Below the pieces are notes generated by a model, which did no database searches, was not told the DNA's origin, and worked only from the letters and a program-made list of their open reading frames with translations. This document shows, piece after piece, positions 1 to 10,620 of a DNA stretch of 64,000 nucleotides; within the stretch, counting starts at the first letter, position 1, and each line of letters opens with the position of its first letter. The translations under genes and the position numbers were made by a program. Source of the DNA: Durusdinium trenchii. Its lineage: Eukaryota > Sar > Dinophyceae > Suessiales > Symbiodiniaceae. The stretch is from contig CAXAMN010008447.1 of the NCBI GenBank assembly GCA_963970005.1, positions 79,514-143,513 on the forward strand, given 5' to 3'.

Positions 1-2711
1 GCTATGGCTATTAGGGCGGAAGCCATCGCTATTAGCTTGGAGGCCATCACATGTGAGGGTGGAAAAAAACATTGCAGATATGAAGATGGCTGAAGTGGGG
101 GGTATACCAAAGATTCCGCTTCCACACTCCACTGGTTCCAGTCCCAAGATTCTCGACAAGTGTGCATGGCTCCAAGATTCTAGACAACCAACCCATCCCA
201 TGTGCATCCACTGACCCTGCGGTTTCACCAGCCAAGCAACATCAAGCGATTTTGGCACTGGCTGCACCGGCTGCACCGGCTCACGATGTTTCCATCAGGG
301 CGGCCTGGCGGAGCGATTTTCTTTTGGCACCGGTGATGGCCCTGCATGGCCCTGCATGGCGCCCCTCGCCCTCGCCACTGAGGCCCGAGGAAAAGCCTGA
401 ACCGGCTCCCGAGCCTCCGACCTCTGCGACCGAGGCCACCTGGGGAAGTGTCGACACTTCCCTTCAAAGGGAGGGGGGACACAGTGACACAGTGGGTGTG
501 TGATCTGACACATGCTTTGTTGTGGAAACCGCAGCATTTTGGTTGGGAAGCTCGGACTGTCCAGGAGTGGAGTCCAGTCCAGTCGAGGAGTCCCAGCTTC
601 AACTGGTCCCTTGCGGAGGTTTCTGCTGTTGTGCACTGGTCTGTGGGAAACCTTGAACCATCACGGAACTGATCCGATCAGTTGTCGTGAAACTCCAAAG
701 GGATGAGCTCTTGAAGTCAGACATGTGTTGCTGTCAGACTGCTGAGCGAGAGATATTTATATCCTTTCCACTGGAAACGCTGGGGTTGGTGGCGGTAGAA
801 AAAGCTTCCAGTCACAAGTTAGTGAGGTGGAGTGTTTTGGCATCCTGAGGAAGAAAGTCAAAAGCATCAAAGGCTCAACTAACTCTTAAGGTCAAGAGAA
901 AAGACATCGCACTGGATGTACTACAACGTCTATGGTCTCTATTCTACGCTATAGGGTTGTCCACGCGGGAAGAACCCGTACGCGGGATGTTCACCAACCT
1001 TCCTCCGGGTGTGAAGCTATTTGGCCGCTGTTTCCTCCGCTGGTGTCGCCCGCGTCTGACTTGCATCGAGGAGGCTCCGGCAGCTGAAGGGGATTTGGAT
1101 TCAGCGCTGACCGCAGTGAAGAAAGCTTTGGAGGCAGGCATGGCACCCCCAGTTGCCCTGGAGCCTCCAAAATTACCCGAACAAAGGAAGATTCATATAT
1201 CCAAACATATCAGCAACTGGGTTCTTCATGTTCATTTGTTTGATTTTTTGAGTCACATGGTGCACCCCACCCATCAAGATCCCGAACAAACTATATGCCA
1301 TAACCAGTCGTACAGCCAAATTCAAGGAATCGCAGCACTCGGAAGACCCTCCAAGTCACCGTTCATTGTTATTACTAATTATAAGATATTATAAGCGTTC
1401 CATTTTTGCGCCAGAAGAGTGCCCAAGCAATTGTCAGGTGTGTCTCAGAATATGCACACCTGAAGCAAAACCGTTCAGTCTATTTGTCTTTTTGCGCTGC
1501 TAGATATAGGGTTTTGCACAACGGTTTTTCAACCTGGACTCATCTGCAGATTACCAGATTTGGGGTACTCCAGACGAGGGATCACTCTAGGCATCCAGCA
1601 GGGTTCATTTGCCTGGGTGTTGAACAGGGATTTGGGTTCCCCTCAGTCTTTGAGCCTGATTCGAAAACACGATAAACTGAGTCTGGCTGCCCCTTCACCA
1701 CAACAGCATTTCATGGAGCAATCCACCAAGGAGTTCATATCGCCATGACCCTTGGGGCCTCCATTACCCTTGTTTGGCCGTGGTCGGTGCTGCATCCGGA
1801 GGCATTGGAGCAGCACAGCCCAGAAAATGCCCAGGTCAAAAGCTTCATGGATCTCTTAAAGAAGGACAATTTACACGGTCGCGTGCGCAGGTCATTGCTG
1901 GCATTTGGCAATATCCCAGAAACATCTTGGTCACATGTTGAAGTTTGCGAGGAGGTGTCACCAACATAAAAGGTCGACAGGTGCTCCCCTTCGTCTGGGC
2001 ACAAAGTGTGGAGTTTTCCTTTTTTGCTTGGTTTTCCTTTGTAACAGCATCTCACAAGACTGGCATGGCAGGCTATGGCAAGCAGAACAGGTGGAAAAAG
2101 GTTCCTTTTTTTGGGGACATGGATCGAATACCTACCTTGGAACTGAAAGGAGTCCTGTCATTGTGGGTAGACCTATTTCTGGGTCTTTTGAAGAGTGGTG
2201 TCCGGTCCGTCCGAAGTGTCCGAAGTGTCTACGACCCGTCTTCGATGTCCTGACAAGCAAGAGCTGTCCCGTGGAGTTGTCGGAGTGTAGTCCAAATCCC
2301 CCTTTTGCCCGGCGCAGCTTCTATCGCAGCAAAAGCGCTTCTCCGGTTTCAGGAGCCGCTCCTTCTACCAAAGGAGGAAGACACTGAGGCCAGTGCGGGT
2401 TCGTTTTGGTTGGGTTCGGTTGACATGTTCATTGATTCATTGCATCGTTTTTCCGGACATTCATGACTCATAGAAGTGGGCCAAATATGTCCAAACCAGG
2501 TCCTTTTGGAGGTGACTTTCTTGCTCAAAAGACACGCAAGGATGATGACGAGTACGTGGATGTGCATGTAGAAGAGGAGGAGGAGGCCTGGGGCCTGGGG
2601 CCTGGTTTTTCCACCCTCTTTCAGTTTCACATCTTGAGACGTTGAGGTTTCATTCCGGCGAACAAAAAAACCCACCGGACCTCCTTCCCTCGTGGCGTCC
2701 GCCCTTTTCAG
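1..2711. other. Host DNA, no gene recognised
   Basis: Only short frames without recognisable domains. The best is part of 957-1180 on the + strand (GDLDSALTAVKKALEAGMAP), which could be an exon but has no splice signals I can fix. The remainder looks intergenic or intronic. Confidence 0.5.
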
Positions 2712-2888
2712 GAGCCGCTGCCGGCGGAGCCGCCGGCGAAGCGGCTGATGCTGGCGAAGGCGAAGCCGCTCCCCCAGCCCAAGCGGCGGCCGCTCTTCAT
2801 GGGTGCTCCGCTGGCGCACATGGGCATGGCCGGGCCGGCGAAGCAGCGGCCTGGTGGCGGAAGGGATGGCGATAGAGATGGAAGATGA
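2712..2888 (+). CDS. Possible 3' host exon, Pro/Ala/Lys-rich
   Basis: After CCCTTTTCAG, a plausible splice acceptor, 58 codons stay open to TGA. The start reads EPLPAEPPAKRLMLAKAKPL and continues with basic and Met/Gly-rich residues. GC content is clearly higher than around it and the third codon position is almost always G or C, as expected for coding DNA. A similar TTTCAGGAGCCGCT string occurs at 2347. No family is recognised. Confidence 0.4.
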   Translation, partial: EPLPAEPPAKRLMLAKAKPLPQPKRRPLFMGAPLAHMGMAGPAKQRPGGGRDGDRDGR

Positions 2889-5800
2889 CGGATTTGGGTA
2901 CTAGTGTATCACTAGTGAGTTACTAGTGACCTAGTGGCAGTGGCTCAATATTCCAGTGTAGTTGATCCGACACAGGAACATGTGTTTAACCTCAAGTGAA
3001 TCAAACCAGACCTAGATCAAGAGATTGTGTGTACTGTTATAGTTATATATATATATATCGAATAAATATTCTCACAACCACCATATGTAACTATGCGTTT
3101 CAATCCTATCTGGATGATTTAATAACAGGCCATGCCCATGACGCCACCCCGCCTAGGAAGTCAAGCCCCAGCCAGAAACCTGGGTTTAGTGGTTACATGT
3201 TATTATGTATATTTTTCAAGATAACATCTATTCTCCAAAAACACATTGTTTTTCTTTTGTGCCCTATGGAGAGATTTCTTGCCGGCACCGGGACCAGCTT
3301 CCACGACCAATACTGCTCACACCGAGGCTTTGTGACAACATTCTTGCAAGGATGAATGATCAGCCAGGGGACTGAGCAGTGCTGGTGAACATGGGTCAGA
3401 ACTTCAGTTTCTATCAAATTGGGGAACACTGTACTACTGACACGTTGATCCTCTCCAGAGATTCAGTATGTTCAAAGATCCCCACTTGGAGGGGTTTGCT
3501 AGTGAAGAGTCAACAGTACCTGAAAGGTGTCACGCTGTCGCGTCAACTTTGGGCAGAAGGATCAAGCAACACCTTCATTCCATTCAACAGCCCCATTTCC
3601 ATTGATTGCTCGAACTTGGTCAGACCCTCCGACGACCTTCCTCAATAGAGATGTTGACCACAAAGGCTTTGATTTGACATCACGTTCGGCGGTCAGTCTC
3701 CTCGTTTTCGAGATGCTGCGTGGCCATCGCGTGGCCTAAAAGCTTTGTTTCAAAGAGAACGGACACATGTGGACACCAGATTTTGTTTCGGTCGTTGACC
3801 CGGACGACGGTCTACAACCACCGATCGAGGGGGGCACGAGGAAGTAGCAATGTCAAGGAAGTGGCGTAAGGGAACTTCCAGGAATCTTTCGTGCACCTTG
3901 GGTTGATTCGTGAGGGACAGATGGGACAGATGGGCCCGACCACGACTCACGAACCATCCGTTTCAGCCGTTTCGGGAGTCATGGGTTCTGAGAAGATCCC
4001 AGACATCGAGCATTGAAAATTGAGGACTTTCTTCCACAGCAACCTGCAGACTCTGCAGACTGAGATCTTTTTCACCACGTCTTTTCAGCCTTTCGACATC
4101 TTTCGACCACTCCCAAGCCGCGGAGCCAGTGCCAAGGCCAGTGCCAGAGCCGCTGGTGCCGCCTCCACCTCCGCTGATCACCTGGAGCGTGGCGTCGCCG
4201 CGCAAACGGCCCTGGACCCTCGACGCATCGGGGGTGCTGCCGGAGTGGCTCACGCTGCCACAGCTGCCGGATGCCTTTGGTCCGATGCTCCGGGCAGCTG
4301 TAGGCCGGCCTCGTCTGGTTGGCTGGAGGATGGTTGAATGGGGGGAAGGAGGAACCATTCTACTGTAGGGTAAAATTCTGCACACGTCGGATGCAGGCAT
4401 CCTCCCAAACTCCCATGTGCCGAGCCCTCTTTGCGGGTGTTGCAGGCGCCTGTGGCTTTGACCCTGGAGGCAAGGTACAGCAGCTCGTCAGGATGTGGCT
4501 CTTGCGTGGCACACAGAGCTCCATGGGGCCTGGTGGGGCCTGGTGGGGCCGCAGTATCCTAGGCCAGTGGAATCATCACCTTGGGGGTAAACATCTATAT
4601 ATATCTGAATCATTCTGAATCCACCTCCACAAAGATTACTCACACACACAGAGACACACGCAACAAAAATGGATGACACTTGAGAAGAACACTTGACCTT
4701 TGACGCGTTTCACCCGGAACGGTGCCTTTTTTGATGAGGGTCCACGGGTCCATGGGCAGCTGGTCGTTGAAGCCGGGGTGCCACACTTCATACACCTCTC
4801 GCAAATTTCCTGGTACCTCTCTACCTTTCCGATACTTCCCCGGTCTCAAGTGTTGAAATCCCGTCGGGGCACTCCATTCGCCCATTCGTCGACGCGAGCA
4901 TTGCCATTCGCCCTTTCTGGATGCGAGGAATCCGTTCGGAGTTTACGTGAAGTGGTTTGTTGGTCTGAAAAAGGCGCCGGGTCCAAAGGTGCGGGCCGCC
5001 CGGCGGATCCAAAGCGCCGAGTCGCGACGAGATTGAAACGGTTTCCAGTGCCCTTGCAGTCCCTTGCACCCGTTTGCAGCGGAGGAATGTTTCTTCTTTG
5101 GCGTACCAAAAGGGGATGTGTGCGTGTGTACTGATCATGGCCTGCAAGATTTTGCATCTCCTTTGAACCATGAGATATGTTTTCTGATGTTCCAAGCCAT
5201 TGGCAGTCATGCTTTTCAGCTTTTCACACCCACAGCGAAAAAAAGAAAGACAATACAAAGTGTAGAAATAAATCGACAACCAAACACCGTCAGGATTGGC
5301 GGACCAATCCATGGGGCTCCATGATTCTTTTTTTGTGGACGCGAACTGGCGGTTTCAGCCGCGACGGGCGCCCATGCGCCAAGGGATGTGACGGTGGAAG
5401 TGGACCAAATCAACTTCTCTCAGAATAGCTGCGGGAGTAGGCGTCTGGGCTTACAAGCAGACGAGCAGCGGAGAGAGTTCTCGCATGGTTGAGTAGTGAC
5501 GTCAAGCCGTCTTGAGGATTGCAGCTAAGAGTACTGGGAAGGTAGACTCGATTCAGCTTACTCTGAAGGGCAAGGGCAAGTCGTCTTATTTCTCTCTCAA
5601 ACTTCACAACTCCCTTGGGCCTGCGATGCTGTGACGCCGAGGTCCGGTGTTCCCCCGTGTTCCGTGTTCCGGTGTTCGGCCCTCAGGTTTTCGGATGGCC
5701 GACAGTTCGAAGAGCTGATGTACATGCTCCACAAAGGACACGGCGGGATCACGGCGACACTGGCGGGATTGGGCTTTGTGGATCCGGTCTCGTTGGGCAA

Positions 5801-7013
5801 CAGGCTAGCTGCTAATAGCGAGCTGGACAATCAACTGTGACACATCCAGATACATATCGATGGTCTGTCCAAAACAAGAATCCGCCTGAGAGAGATTCTT
5901 TCATGAATGCACTGACTGACATTCCAAGTGAGCCACGGTAGGGCCCATGTAGGCCCCATTGTACTGGTGCAGAATACTCGACTCATATTCTTGAAAACAA
6001 AGGTCACGAATACGAAGGAAAAGCAGGATCGCCCACTCGATCGCCCAAAATCACAGCAAACACATACAAACAAGAGCGAGCTGGCAAGCCCCAACCGCAT
6101 AGCGGTTGGAGGGAAACTCAACAGGCCAGTTGGCAACGCAGGTGTTGGCCCTCTCGGTCATGTCGTCCCGTCCTCGCCCAGCGGTTTTTCTCGAGCTGGT
6201 CCGCTCCAGGAGTGTACCATCCGTACAGAACCTCTTGGCTTTGCCTCGAGTGCTGGGAAAGAAGCCTAACCCTCAGGAGATTGCAAAAGAGGCGGGCATG
6301 TTTTTAAGTTCAAACATAAATCTTTAAGCTTTATAATTTCTAATTCATATATATATATATATCAAGAACGTCCGAAAGGCTGCCCTTCTCCTGGATCTCG
6401 CGGTGGGGAAGGCGGTTTAGTCGACTGGGGTATTTTCAAGAGGCATACTTCTACAGGTATGAGTTCCAAACAGACACCCAAACTTTCCTTGAAGCTTCCT
6501 TTCAGGAATTTAACATGACCCTGGGTTTGTTCGCATATTCCCCCTCCCTTCCCTCCTAGTCGTCCAGGCACTTGTTCCAGGCATGTTTCGATGTTTCAGT
6601 GCGCTGAAGAGCCGTGCTGCAGACTCTTCTATACCCAACCCCCCAAAAAACCTAAGCCACTGTGATTTTCTTTAGACAACTACGGTGAACCTTTCCTGTG
6701 GGGCTGTCAGATTGGTTCAAAGCACAACGCTTATGTCTGGGGGAAGACCCCCTTGCAATAAGTAATCCCCAGCCATAGGCGGAGACAGTTGGTGGGCCAT
6801 GTGAGAGTTTCTTTGTAACGCTCGGTCTACATGGGCCGTAAGTATTTCTGTTGTGCCTGCATCATCTGCATCGGCACCAACAACAAACTCGCGTGAGTTC
6901 ACAAAGATAGCCCATGAGGGGCTTATCCACGGGTTTTGTGAACGCCCCACTACCCAGTTGCGGCGAAAACAGCAAGTGCGAACCCAGAGTAGGTTCCATA
7001 TGGTTCGGACTCC
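2889..7013. other. Host DNA, mostly intergenic or intronic
   Basis: Contains TA microsatellites at 3044-3059 and 6347-6362 and a short GGGGCCTGGT triplication near 4525-4550. A Pro-rich open stretch at 4129-4368 (PRPVPEPLVPPPPPL) could be an exon, but nothing confirms it. No other gene is seen. Confidence 0.5.
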
Positions 7014-7175
7014 ATGGCACGCAGTGTGGACCCGAAGAACCCGCGGTTCTTCCATGGGTCCACCGCGCGGACGGACCCTGCACACGGTCCGCCCGATGGT
7101 CGAGTCGCGGCCCAAGGCCCGGAGGTCTACGAGAGCTTGAACAACCGGCGCCTGTACTGCCTCAAGAAGTACAAG
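7014..7175 (+). CDS. Host exon with SLNNRRLYCLKKY motif
   Basis: 54 codons ending exactly at a strong donor (AAG|GTGAGTG at 7175/7176). The peptide includes NPRFFHGSTART and ends YESLNNRRLYCLKKYK. The NNRRLY-x-LK ending is a motif I associate with a widespread algal and dinoflagellate protein family of unclear function, usually as '...Y.SLNNRRLY.LK.Y'. The GC-rich codon use supports coding. The 5' boundary is uncertain; CACGCAG at 7020-7026 may be the acceptor. Downstream exons were not found. Confidence 0.5.
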
Positions 7176-8426
7176 GTGAGTGTTGGTGGCGAACAAGAGC
7201 GGGGGGGGCTTGGATGTTGGCTCCTTTGGAAGAGAGCATGCCCCTTTTTTCATCTCATCGGCACTTGATAGACACCCAGAAGGACGTGTCCAGTTGCACA
7301 CAGCTGGCCAGGATGTAAATACTAGATACTGATGCTGCTAGGCCGCTAGGCGGTGTTCGTAACACTCTGAGAACAGAGAGCTGTTGCACAAGAGATCGCC
7401 TTGTCGATGAAGAGGTCCTTAGTCCTTAACCCAGACCTTGGTCGCTTGTTATCTTGGGATTGGGGGTGGTTATTGTGGCAATCTCTCCATGAGACGCCCG
7501 GCGTAAATACCAGTGACCGGTGTTGCGGCACCGGTTTTGGCCCAGTGTTGGGGCGGTGAGGGTGCTGGGTGGGTCGGGTCCTGGGTCGACGTGGCGTCCA
7601 CAGGAAGAAGTGAAGTTGTGGGGAATCCCAGTGCAGAGGGGGAAGATTCTCCGCGGGAATCAGGAATGCAGTAGTGCTGCAGTTGTTCCGCCCGGAATGC
7701 TGCGCTGCTTTGGGGCAAGTTGATTCTCAACTTATATGGATCAACATATGCTTTCAAGCAGATGATTCTTGGAGGTTTCTCTTCAACTTTTCAGAGATCT
7801 CCGTGTCTTCACCTTCATCCTCTCCTTCATAGACTCCATCCTCAAAGCTCTTCCCAAACCATCATAAACCATCCTTCTACCACCTCTGCACTTCCTTCTT
7901 GTCTCTTCTTCTCTTCGAGGTTGAACTTCTTGTAGATGTCTGGCCTCAGGAATGGGGAGTCGGCTCCAGGGCTAATCGCCCCTTACCGTCTGGTGGAAGA
8001 AGCTGACCGTCTTCATCTCCTCACCTTCACACTCCGCAATCTCATCCTCATCTTGCTTCTGCTGTGCCATCTCCACCAGTGCCCAAAGGCCATTCTTCAA
8101 GATGATGACTCACTTTCAGATGATGAGCAGGAAGGTAGATCGAACCCCAATCCTAAAGTCCTTGAACGACCTTCACCTCCCTGAATCTCAAAGCAGGAGA
8201 TGACCACATTCGACGATCTCTTTCTTTGGGGTGTTGCGTTTCAGGTGGCTCATCGGAGGACTCAACATGGGACCTCCACTTTCAGGGAGCGGTGGCTCAT
8301 GGTTTCATTTGGTATCATGTGGTTTCATGAGATGTGGGTGTGTCTGGGAATCATCGTGCGGTGGTGTCATGGTAGAGACCACCAGAACCAAGCACTGGCG
8401 CAACTATGACTTTGGGTGGGAAGGGG
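7176..8426. other. Host DNA left of the PLV
   Basis: No gene recognised. From about 7780 to 8190 the sequence is CT-rich on the + strand. AGGGG at 8422-8426 is the left candidate target duplication of the viral insertion. Confidence 0.5.
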
Positions 8427-8435
8427 AAAAAATTG

Positions 8436-8618
8436 TAGAAGGGGGATTGTAGGACAATTTGTGTTTAGTGTTGCCTTATAGGATTTTATGTTGGATTTCA
8501 ACGTATGGACATTGCCTTTGATGTTTTATGTCCTGTTTGTTCTGAGACATTTGGGAGGCAACAATTTAGGGGCAGATTGGTTTTAAGATGAGGTGGATAT
8601 TTGTTTAGGTTGTTGTGT
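8436..8618 (+). repeat. Left terminal inverted repeat of the PLV
   Basis: 183 bp that match the reverse complement of 21881-22063 at every position except one (C at 8562 against the T at 21937). It starts TAGAAGGGGGATTG and ends TTAGGTTGTTGTGT. Long terminal inverted repeats are the expected ends of a linear genome copied by protein-primed PolB. Confidence 0.98.
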
Positions 8619-9035
8619 TTTATTTTTGGGTTTGGTGTCGCACTTCGTCCTGTCGGTCGTTTCTCCCCGTGCCTCGTGTTCATCGCCGACTTCTTTGTTC
8701 TTTTTCTGTCCGGAAACCCAGAGATGCGATTGGGCAGAGCTTCGGAACACGGTGATGAATTCAACAAGAGTTTAAAGCAGATTGAGAGTTGCTTGGCACG
8801 GTGCTTGAGCAATCACTGCGTTGGTGAGATTGATTTTTTTTTGTAGATTTCGAAGCTCAAAGTGATTGTGAGACCTCATTCGTTCAGTCATCCACGATGG
8901 CGCCGAAGAAAGTGCTGAGTGTGGAGGCACAGGCAAAAGCCCTTGCCCAAGGCTATGTGTCAAATGAAGTCAAGGAAGCATCGGATTTTGCCTCATCAGA
9001 GCCCTTTTTGGAGAATTCCCCACACCAAAACCCCT

Positions 9036-9095
9036 ACACCAAAAGCGGTGTCAGCATACACCAAAAGCGGTGTCGTCGCACACCGAAACTGGTGT
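9036..9095. repeat. Three 22-bp-spaced hairpin repeats
   Basis: ACACC-AAAAGC-GGTGT occurs at 9036-9051 and 9058-9073, and ACACC-GAAACT-GGTGT at 9080-9095. Each unit can fold into a 5-bp hairpin and the spacing is exactly 22 bp. The middle bases change in the third copy while the stem is kept. Confidence 0.8.
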
Positions 9096-9344
9096 AGGCT
9101 AATCTGGTGCTTTCTTGCTGTTGTGGCACTCCCTTCTGTAGAGCATACCGTTTTGCATCCCCTTTGAGAGTGAAAAGTCAGGAAAACCTTACGACGTATT
9201 TGCTTCAGAAGAGTGGCACACAAACCCATCGCAAGCCCTCGCTTTCACCCCGACAGAGACTTTTTGATGTTCAGCGCGACCGTCCCGAGGTTGAGACGAC
9301 AAGGGGGATAACAACATCTTGAAGGGGAGTTCGTGGGGTCATTC

Positions 9345-9475
9345 AACCAGAGATTGAAACGAAACACTTGACCCAACAGTCTTCAGACTTTGACCTTCGG
9401 CTTCTTTTTCAACCAGAGTTTGGAAGAAGACACCTTGCCAAACAACCTGCAGACTTTGACGTTCGGTCACTTCAT
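9345..9475 (+). repeat. Degenerate direct duplication
   Basis: Two imperfect copies of a unit of about 70 bp. Both begin TTCAACCAGAG or TCAACCAGAG, and both end CAGACTTTGAC followed by TTCGG. Confidence 0.6.
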
Positions 9476-9960
9476 CCAGAGATTTGACATATATGTATTT
9501 CATATATGATTATAATTATAGTATCATAACACATGACTACATATATATACATATCATATATTATATCTTTGTCACGCGTCCTGTTTCTCAGAAGGGACGC
9601 CGACGTTGTCATCGAGACTGGGGGTTTGGGAGTGGGGGGATGGGAGCGCGTCGTTCGCGTCGTTTCTTGTTTTCTCCTTTTTTCTTTTTTGGAAGAGAAG
9701 ACAGAGAAAGAAGAAAGGCCTCCACCAGTCCAGTCCCCAGAGACGAGATGATTTTTTTTGTTTTTATTCTATTCGGTTTTTTGATTTTATATATTTAAAA
9801 AAAGTAGGTCATAACAGAAGTGGTGGTGGTGATGACGGGGAGCGCAGTGGCATTGACCCAAAAGCATACCCGTCAAATCATCATCATTCCTTCTGTGTAG
9901 GATAAGGTCGTAAATGACCACCCCCATATGAATATCTTATAGTAGATAACCGAGTTCCTT

Positions 9961-10000
9961 TGGGAGTGATGCCAGTTTTAAATTTTTTTCATCACTCCCA
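9961..10000. other. Perfect 11-bp stem hairpin in the viral leader
   Basis: TGGGAGTGATG at 9961-9971 pairs with CATCACTCCCA at 9990-10000 across an 18-nt AT-rich loop. It lies close to the point where composition changes from host-like to viral. Its role is unknown; a terminator or a structured site are possible. Confidence 0.7.
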
Positions 10001-10029
10001 TCCGTTCTTCGGTTTAACTAAATCCCCCA

Positions 10030-10148
10030 AAGTGTGGCAGGAACGGAGATTTTAAGTGAAGACTTCGTGGCAAGTGGCAGGTCAGAGATTTGAAGTGAAG
10101 ATTTCTTGGCAAGTGGCAGGAACAGGGATTTTCAGTGAAGATTTCGTT
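10030..10148 (+). repeat. Three tandem copies of a ~40-bp unit upstream of the first viral gene
   Basis: The unit reads roughly GTGGCAGGAAC then GAGATTT then AGTGAAGATTTCGTGGCAA. Copies begin near 10035, 10073 and 10113, with a few substitutions between them. They end 50 bp before the start of the zinc-finger gene, so they may be enhancer-like or replication-linked. Confidence 0.75.
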
Positions 10149-10197
10149 GAACACAGCACTACACCTTTCAACAACACACCTAAAGACACTTAAAGAA

Positions 10198-10530
10198 ATG
10201 TCGCCTTATAGAATTAAGATATTAATGCCTTGTTATTTAGTCATTGACGGAAAGAAGCAAGAAATGGATGAGGACATCTTTGACCAAATGGTTGAAGCCC
10301 TCCATCAACCAACCACTCCAAACAACACACCACGAAACACTCAAAGTAGATGGAGACCCGACGGAACTTATGACAAAAAACCATTAGATGAAGATTATTT
10401 CAAAAATTATTATCAAAAGGAACTCAAAATTCCGTTCAAGTGTCCCGACTGCGGACGCACCATTAGTAGCAAATCCAATTTATCCAAACACCGGCAAACC
10501 AAAGTCTGTATGAACAACCGAAGCCATTGA
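10198..10530 (+). CDS. Small C2HC zinc-finger protein of the PLV
   Basis: An intact 110-residue frame. The C-terminal part carries one zinc finger of C2HC form: Cys82-x2-Cys85, then His98 and Cys104, in a context (CPDCGRTISSKSNLSKHRQ) typical of C2H2-like nucleic-acid binding fingers. The N-terminal half has no family I recognise; the middle is Pro/Thr/Asn-rich and probably flexible. I chose the ATG at 10198 because it directly follows CTTAAAGA, the motif also found before three other viral genes, and because upstream in-frame codons lie in the tandem repeats. It precedes the polymerase gene by 90 bp on the same strand, so a role in replication or early gene control is a reasonable inference, but function is not shown. 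Similar fingers occur inside the polymerase gene and in the last gene of the element. Confidence 0.75.
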   Translation: MSPYRIKILMPCYLVIDGKKQEMDEDIFDQMVEALHQPTTPNNTPRNTQSRWRPDGTYDKKPLDEDYFKNYYQKELKIPFKCPDCGRTISSKSNLSKHRQTKVCMNNRSH

Positions 10531-10578
10531 ACAATGGTTGAAGTCCAACCCAAAACCCAAAAACTCCAACAGGCAACC

Positions 10579-10620
10579 AAAACTACTTAAAGACATACCA
10601 CCCTATATAGTAAGGAGAAT
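10579..10620 (+). promoter_or_regulatory. Upstream bipartite motif of the polymerase gene
   Basis: CTTAAAGA at 10586-10593 is followed 20 bp later by TATAGTAAGGAG (from 10606), ending 3 bp before the ATG. The same arrangement occurs before two + strand genes on the right side (20382 and 21012). Confidence 0.6.

Larger units (their letters stand above)
8619..9900. other. Left arm of the element with host-like composition, no recognised viral gene
   Basis: Between the left TIR and the AT-rich viral genes lies about 1.3 kb that is GC-richer and looks like host DNA. It includes a 66-codon open frame at 8897-9097 (starting MAPKKVLSVEAQ) that I do not recognise, three 22-bp hairpin repeats at 9036-9095, a degenerate duplication at about 9345-9475, an AT-rich stretch at 9488-9570 and a T/A-rich stretch near 9750-9800. 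It could be a secondary host insertion, a captured host segment, or a region that replaced lost viral genes. Confidence 0.55.
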
